From Chlorobiota bacterium (GTDB lineage Bacteria > Bacteroidota > Ignavibacteria > Tepidaquicellales > OLB5): a stretch of 64,000 nt of DNA. The position numbers and the translations under genes are program-made. The DNA is taken from positions 1-64,000 of the forward strand of contig JAKEEM010000021.1 in NCBI GenBank assembly GCA_022616535.1, read 5' to 3'. Of the stretch, positions 60,466 to 64,000 are shown one piece after another (the stretch's first letter is position 1; every line of letters starts with the position of its first letter). The notes under the pieces were generated by a model that was given only the letters and a program-made list of their open reading frames with translations, was not told where the DNA came from and did no database searches.

Positions 60466-61188
60466 TTACCACTTTCGGCTTTCAAGTGATACCTTGGTTA
60501 AAAAAATTGTAAAGAAAATCATAGAGAAATAGTATATCAAAACTCTTGAATCGATAACTCCTCTCGATATATTGCTTAAGTGATAATCGGTTGTTATATA
60601 CTCAAAAAATGAAACAATCGAAGGAGGAAATATCATTAACAGTTTTCCTAATAGGAAAAAGAACAAGCAAATCAGGACACTTACTATGAAAGCAATAATC
60701 TGGTTTTCGGTCAATGACGAAACAAAAACACCAATTCCTATAAAAAAACCGCTCATCAGAATAAAACCCAAAAGGCTTGTAACAAAAGGCCAGAACGCTA
60801 TTGGACCTATAAATAAAATAATAACAAAATATAATATTGTAGGTGTTAGTGTAATGCAGATAAGTGTTAATGCGGAAAGATACTTGCCAAGTATAAGTTC
60901 AAGGTCATCAACAGGTTTTGTGAGCAGAAGCTCAAGAGTACCCTGTTTTTTTTCCTCGGAAAAGCTGCGCATAGTTATCGCGGGAATAAAAACAACAAAA
61001 AGCATCATCTGAATAAAAAAACTGCCGAAGAAGTCGCGCAGTGATGCAATGTTAATCTGGAAGAAGCTCATCGTAAACAAAAAGCCCGATATAATCATAA
61101 ATACAATCATAACAATATAAGCAATTGGCGAATTGAAATAGGATTTCAGCTCCTTTAAATAAATCGTTTTAATGTTTTGTGTATTCAT
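60466..61188 (-). CDS. gldF: ABC-2 type permease, GldF-like
   Basis: A 240-residue permease with six membrane helices. 'IKTIYLKELKSYFNSPIAYIVMIVFMIISGFLF' opens it, and 'AITMRSFSEEKKQGTLELLLTKPVDDLELILGKYLSAL' is the cytoplasmic coupling loop of ABC-2 exporters. Encoded four bases after the ATPase and 40 bases before gldG. With them it forms a complete importer/exporter module, GldA-GldF-GldG. Confidence 0.9.
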   Translation of the reverse strand: MNTQNIKTIYLKELKSYFNSPIAYIVMIVFMIISGFLFTMSFFQINIASLRDFFGSFFIQMMLFVVFIPAITMRSFSEEKKQGTLELLLTKPVDDLELILGKYLSALTLICITLTPTILYFVIILFIGPIAFWPFVTSLLGFILMSGFFIGIGVFVSSLTENQIIAFIVSVLICLFFFLLGKLLMIFPPSIVSFFEYITTDYHLSNISRGVIDSRVLIYYFSMIFFTIFLTKVSLESRKW

Positions 61189-61192
61189 GGCT

Positions 61193-62128
61193 CTATCTTG
61201 TTAACTCCCTAAAAATATCTTCAAGAGACGACTGTTTAGTTTGCATCGAAAGAAGGGTTGTTTTTTGCTGCATTACTCTGGTTGAAATAACTTCGCGCAA
61301 GTCAGCCCCTTTGTCACCGTAAATATTAAAAATAAAGGAATCACCTGTATCCTTAACAAATTCCACTTTGTTAACGTTTCTTATTTCCTTCAGGGAACCC
61401 GAAAGTGAATTTTTATCGCAGTTATTTTTAACTTCAAGCGTAACAATACTCTCGCCTTTTGATTTTGCCTGAAGCTCCTCCGGTGTTCCGTCAGCAACAA
61501 TTTTTCCTTTATTAATAATGATTACCCTGTTGCATGTTGCCTGAACCTCAGGGAGAATGTGTGTGGAAAGAACCACGGTTTTTTCCCTGCCAAGCTTTTT
61601 AATTAAATTTCTTATCTCGATAATCTGGTTCGGGTCAAGACCGGATGTAGGTTCGTCAAGAATTAAAACTTCGGGATTGTTAATCATTGCTTGTGCAAGT
61701 CCCACGCGCTGCTTGAATCCTTTTGAAAGCGTCCCGATATCCTGCCCCTTAACGCTTTCCAGTCCGCACACTCTAATCATCTCGTCTCTTCTTTTTTTGA
61801 TATTTTCTTTAGGGACCCCATCCAGTGCTGCAACATAATCCAGGTACTCGGCAGGACTCATATCAAAATACAACGGGTTAATCTCAGGCAGATACCCTAT
61901 TTTTCTTCTGACCTCAAGCGATTTTTCCTCAACATCCATTCCCTCAACCTGAACCGTACCTGAAGTAGGAGGAAGGTATGTTGTGATTATTTTCATCGTG
62001 GTTGTCTTTCCGGCTCCGTTTGGACCCAAAAAACCGAGGATTTCCCCTTTTTTCGTTTCAAAAGAAATATCATCTACAGCCAAAAAATTGCCGTAGTATT
62101 TCGTTAAATTACTTACTTTTATTGACAT
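61193..62128 (-). CDS. gldA: ABC transporter ATPase, GldA-like
   Basis: A 311-residue ATP-binding subunit. Walker A 'GFLGPNGAGKTTTMK' (residues about 33-47), Q-loop 'GYLPEINPLY', signature 'LSKGFKQRVGLAQAM', Walker B 'EVLILDEPTSGLDPNQ', H-loop 'VVLSTHILPE'. A C-terminal extension of about 90 residues ends 'MQTKQSSLEDIFRELTR', as in gliding-associated GldA. It is first gene of the run gldA-gldF-gldG-DUF4340. Confidence 0.92.
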   Translation of the reverse strand: MSIKVSNLTKYYGNFLAVDDISFETKKGEILGFLGPNGAGKTTTMKIITTYLPPTSGTVQVEGMDVEEKSLEVRRKIGYLPEINPLYFDMSPAEYLDYVAALDGVPKENIKKRRDEMIRVCGLESVKGQDIGTLSKGFKQRVGLAQAMINNPEVLILDEPTSGLDPNQIIEIRNLIKKLGREKTVVLSTHILPEVQATCNRVIIINKGKIVADGTPEELQAKSKGESIVTLEVKNNCDKNSLSGSLKEIRNVNKVEFVKDTGDSFIFNIYGDKGADLREVISTRVMQQKTTLLSMQTKQSSLEDIFRELTR

Positions 62129-62329
62129 AATTTAAAATTTGGGTAAACGCAATTATAAAAATTTAATTACTTTTAAAAAAGGGATAAGTTTGGTAGAATT
62201 TGAATATTCCTCCTTTAAAAATAATCCAATTCTTCGTTTTCGTTAAGAAATTAAGATTTGGCAAGAGATTTTTTCCATGATATTCAATGTTCAAGCAATT
62301 TACATAAAGCTATAAACTATCCATTTGCA

Positions 62330-62360
62330 TTGTATAAACAATTAAAAAACATTAGGTTTA
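62330..62360 (+). promoter_or_regulatory. putative promoter of the X-Pro peptidase gene
   Basis: TTG (62330-62332), 20 bases, TAGGTTTA (62353-62360), seven of eight matches. Confidence 0.5.
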
Positions 62361-62382
62361 CTTTCAAAGTTTATACACCTGT

Positions 62383-64000
62383 ATGAAAAAACTGTTATTA
62401 TTTGCATTATTTTTTATTTTTACAATAAATTTTTCGTTGTATGCTAAACGGGGCTCCGGCAGTTTTCAAAGGGTCGATTTCTGGCTCACAATGCCTGACG
62501 GTATAAAACTTGACTGCACAAAGCTTATCCCTAACGGCTCGCCACCCAGCGGCGGTTGGAAATGTGCAATAGTGGCTCACGGTTTCGGGCTTTCCAAATT
62601 TTCAGAAATGCCCGAAGCGGAAGACCTTGCCTTGGAAGGGTATTACACTCTTGTTTACAGCATGAGGGACAGGGTTTCTCCGAAGGGCAGTCTAACTTTA
62701 TCAGCATTATTGAAGCAAACGATTTAAAACAGGTTGTTCAGTACGTAAAAAACGATAATAACACAAATGATAACCGTATAGCAATTCACGGAGGTTCACA
62801 AGGCGGAATATTGCCTTTTATGGCTGTGGCCACCGGAATGCAGGTGAGGACACTTATAACCGACCTTGCATCGCCTGAAGCGGGCTCAAACTGGATTGAA
62901 AACGGTAACATTAAAATGACTTTGCTGTGGTCTTTGAGCTATCCCCAGAATATCGTCAGATATAATTCTCTTGTATCAAGATTCAGAACATGGGTGCTTT
63001 CAAGTGCCAGGGATAAGTGGGACAGCTTAATATACTTTCTTCCTCAAAACAGGGAGTTCTTATCACAGGTCGGAAACTGCCAGATACCGATATTAATCCA
63101 AAACACATGGCAGGACAGGTTTTTCAACACACTTGGAATGATTCGCTCTGCATATATTTTGCCATACAATAATTATAGAATGTATTTCGGACCAATGGAC
63201 GGGCACGGCTCTGATTACAATATCAATGAGGAAATCTTTAAGGAGCAGATTTACGGCGACTGGCTGGATTATCACCAGCTCAATATCCAAAACAACGTAA
63301 TGAACGTGAATGAGAAATTCACATATTGCCTCAGCAGCTTTCCAACTCAGGGAGACAGCAGTTACTGGTCATGGCAGAGGTTTTACTCGCCTACCTGGCC
63401 TCCTAACGGAGTCCAGAACATTAAACTATACTTTCATCCTGGCGGACTTTTGCATATGTTAAGTTATTCCGGTTCAACTTCCTATTTTACGTTTTTAAAT
63501 GATGTCCTCAATCCTAATGTTTCTATGGAAACGCTTGCAAATTATGAGTTTAATATAGATTCATTGAGAAACAGGAATTTATTTGATAAACGTGAAGTAA
63601 TTTTTGAAACCCCCGCACTTCTCCAAAACGCAAGACTTATGGGAACTCCTTACGTATATCTTTATTACTATTCCGATGCTGACTTATGCCAGATTAATAT
63701 GCAATTGTTTGAGGTTGAGCCGAACGGAAACGAAAAGCTTGTAACCAGAATCAACTGGACGGATAGATATAATATACCAAACGTAGTAAGACAAAAATAT
63801 GTAAACGGACAGGCAATCGGGCATTTGTTCAAAGCGGGAAACAGACTCAGAATAAAGATTACAAATATAGACAGCCAGCCGCCATATAAAGATTTTTTCC
63901 TGAGAACTAATCCATTCGTTCTTCCAGTGCTTAAAAGAGCGAATAACCGAATATACGTATCCGGAAGTTCAAAATCATACATTGAGCTACCCATGCTGAA
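62383..64000 (+). pseudogene. X-Pro dipeptidyl-peptidase (S15/CocE-NonD type), frameshifted and cut by the window end
   Basis: The first 95 residues contain a signal peptide (1-21, 'SLYA-KRG') and the start of an S15 alpha/beta hydrolase ('WLTMPDGIKLDCTKLIPNG'). At about 62667 one G appears to be missing: the expected 'MRGQGFSEG' reads 'MRDRVSPKG' and stops at 62727. The other frame continues open to base 64000 with 'ISIIEANDLKQVVQYVK', nucleophile 'IHGGSQGGILPFM', 'DGHGSDYN' and the C-terminal jelly-roll domain ('FETPALLQNARLMGTPYVYLYYY'). The defect is in a short G run, so sequencing error is a serious alternative. Exported serine peptidase if intact. Confidence 0.7.

Overview
The window is an AT-rich bacterial chromosome segment, almost certainly from the Bacteroidota/Chlorobiota side of the tree and most like Ignavibacteria. 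Four things point there. Two secreted proteins end in a type IX secretion (T9SS) sorting domain of the 'YPNPFNP' kind. Elongation factor P has the Chlorobi-like 'HRTPGNLRAF' loop. A gliding-type GldA/F/G ABC cluster and a bacillithiol gene (bshA) are present. At least ten promoters fit TTG-N20-TAnnTTTG, the Bacteroidota -33/-7 type, always with the same 20-base spacer. No phage, transposase, CRISPR array or rRNA was seen.

Layout. 1-2000: tadA and a MATE exporter. 2200-2700: a gene-free, GC-richer, hairpin-filled segment with a good minus-strand promoter, read here as an unrecognised structured RNA about 460 nt long. 2950-6900: a phenylacetyl-CoA epoxygenase operon (TetR regulator with a palindromic operator, then paaA, paaB, paaC, paaD), interrupted between paaA and paaB by a four-helix-bundle gene that lies between perfect 20-bp inverted repeats. 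6900-12700 (minus): a lipoprotein with a degenerate protease fold, a CDP-alcohol phosphatidyltransferase and an aminotransferase, then pgk and gap. 13000-15600: efp-accB-accC. 15600-17000 (minus): rsfS, a LytR_C protein and a small secreted protein. 17200-17340: a compact small-RNA candidate with a perfect TTGACA-N17-TATAAT promoter and a terminator.

17500-25400 holds a T9SS protein, a ferritin-like protein, bshA, a TIGR02757 protein, a short 3-hydroxyacyl-CoA dehydrogenase, miaA, pcm, cdaA and tag. Two serine tRNAs follow, then DinB, a second T9SS protein, a soluble TPR-histidine kinase and a hypothetical helical protein. 31700-35000 looks like a recently acquired and decaying cluster (DUF1059, cupin, a deletion-fused methyltransferase tail, a frameshifted DUF4242 gene, a berberine-bridge-type FAD oxidase), several members with strong GGAGG ribosome binding sites. 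35100-39200 is mixed accessory content (lipoprotein, alcohol dehydrogenase, orphan antitoxin, HxlR regulator with its divergent membrane protein, GNAT).

39200-64000 is mostly core: pyrD, cysteine desulfurase, a thioredoxin-like protein, an ECF sigma factor, purC-psd-pssA, DUF4159-DUF4175, a tightly overlapping glycosyltransferase-mltG-membrane protein operon, a membrane-fused spermidine-synthase-like protein, the gldA-gldF-gldG-DUF4340 operon, and a frameshifted X-Pro dipeptidyl-peptidase that runs off the end. All calls come from reading motifs in the supplied sequence; no database search or structure prediction was run.
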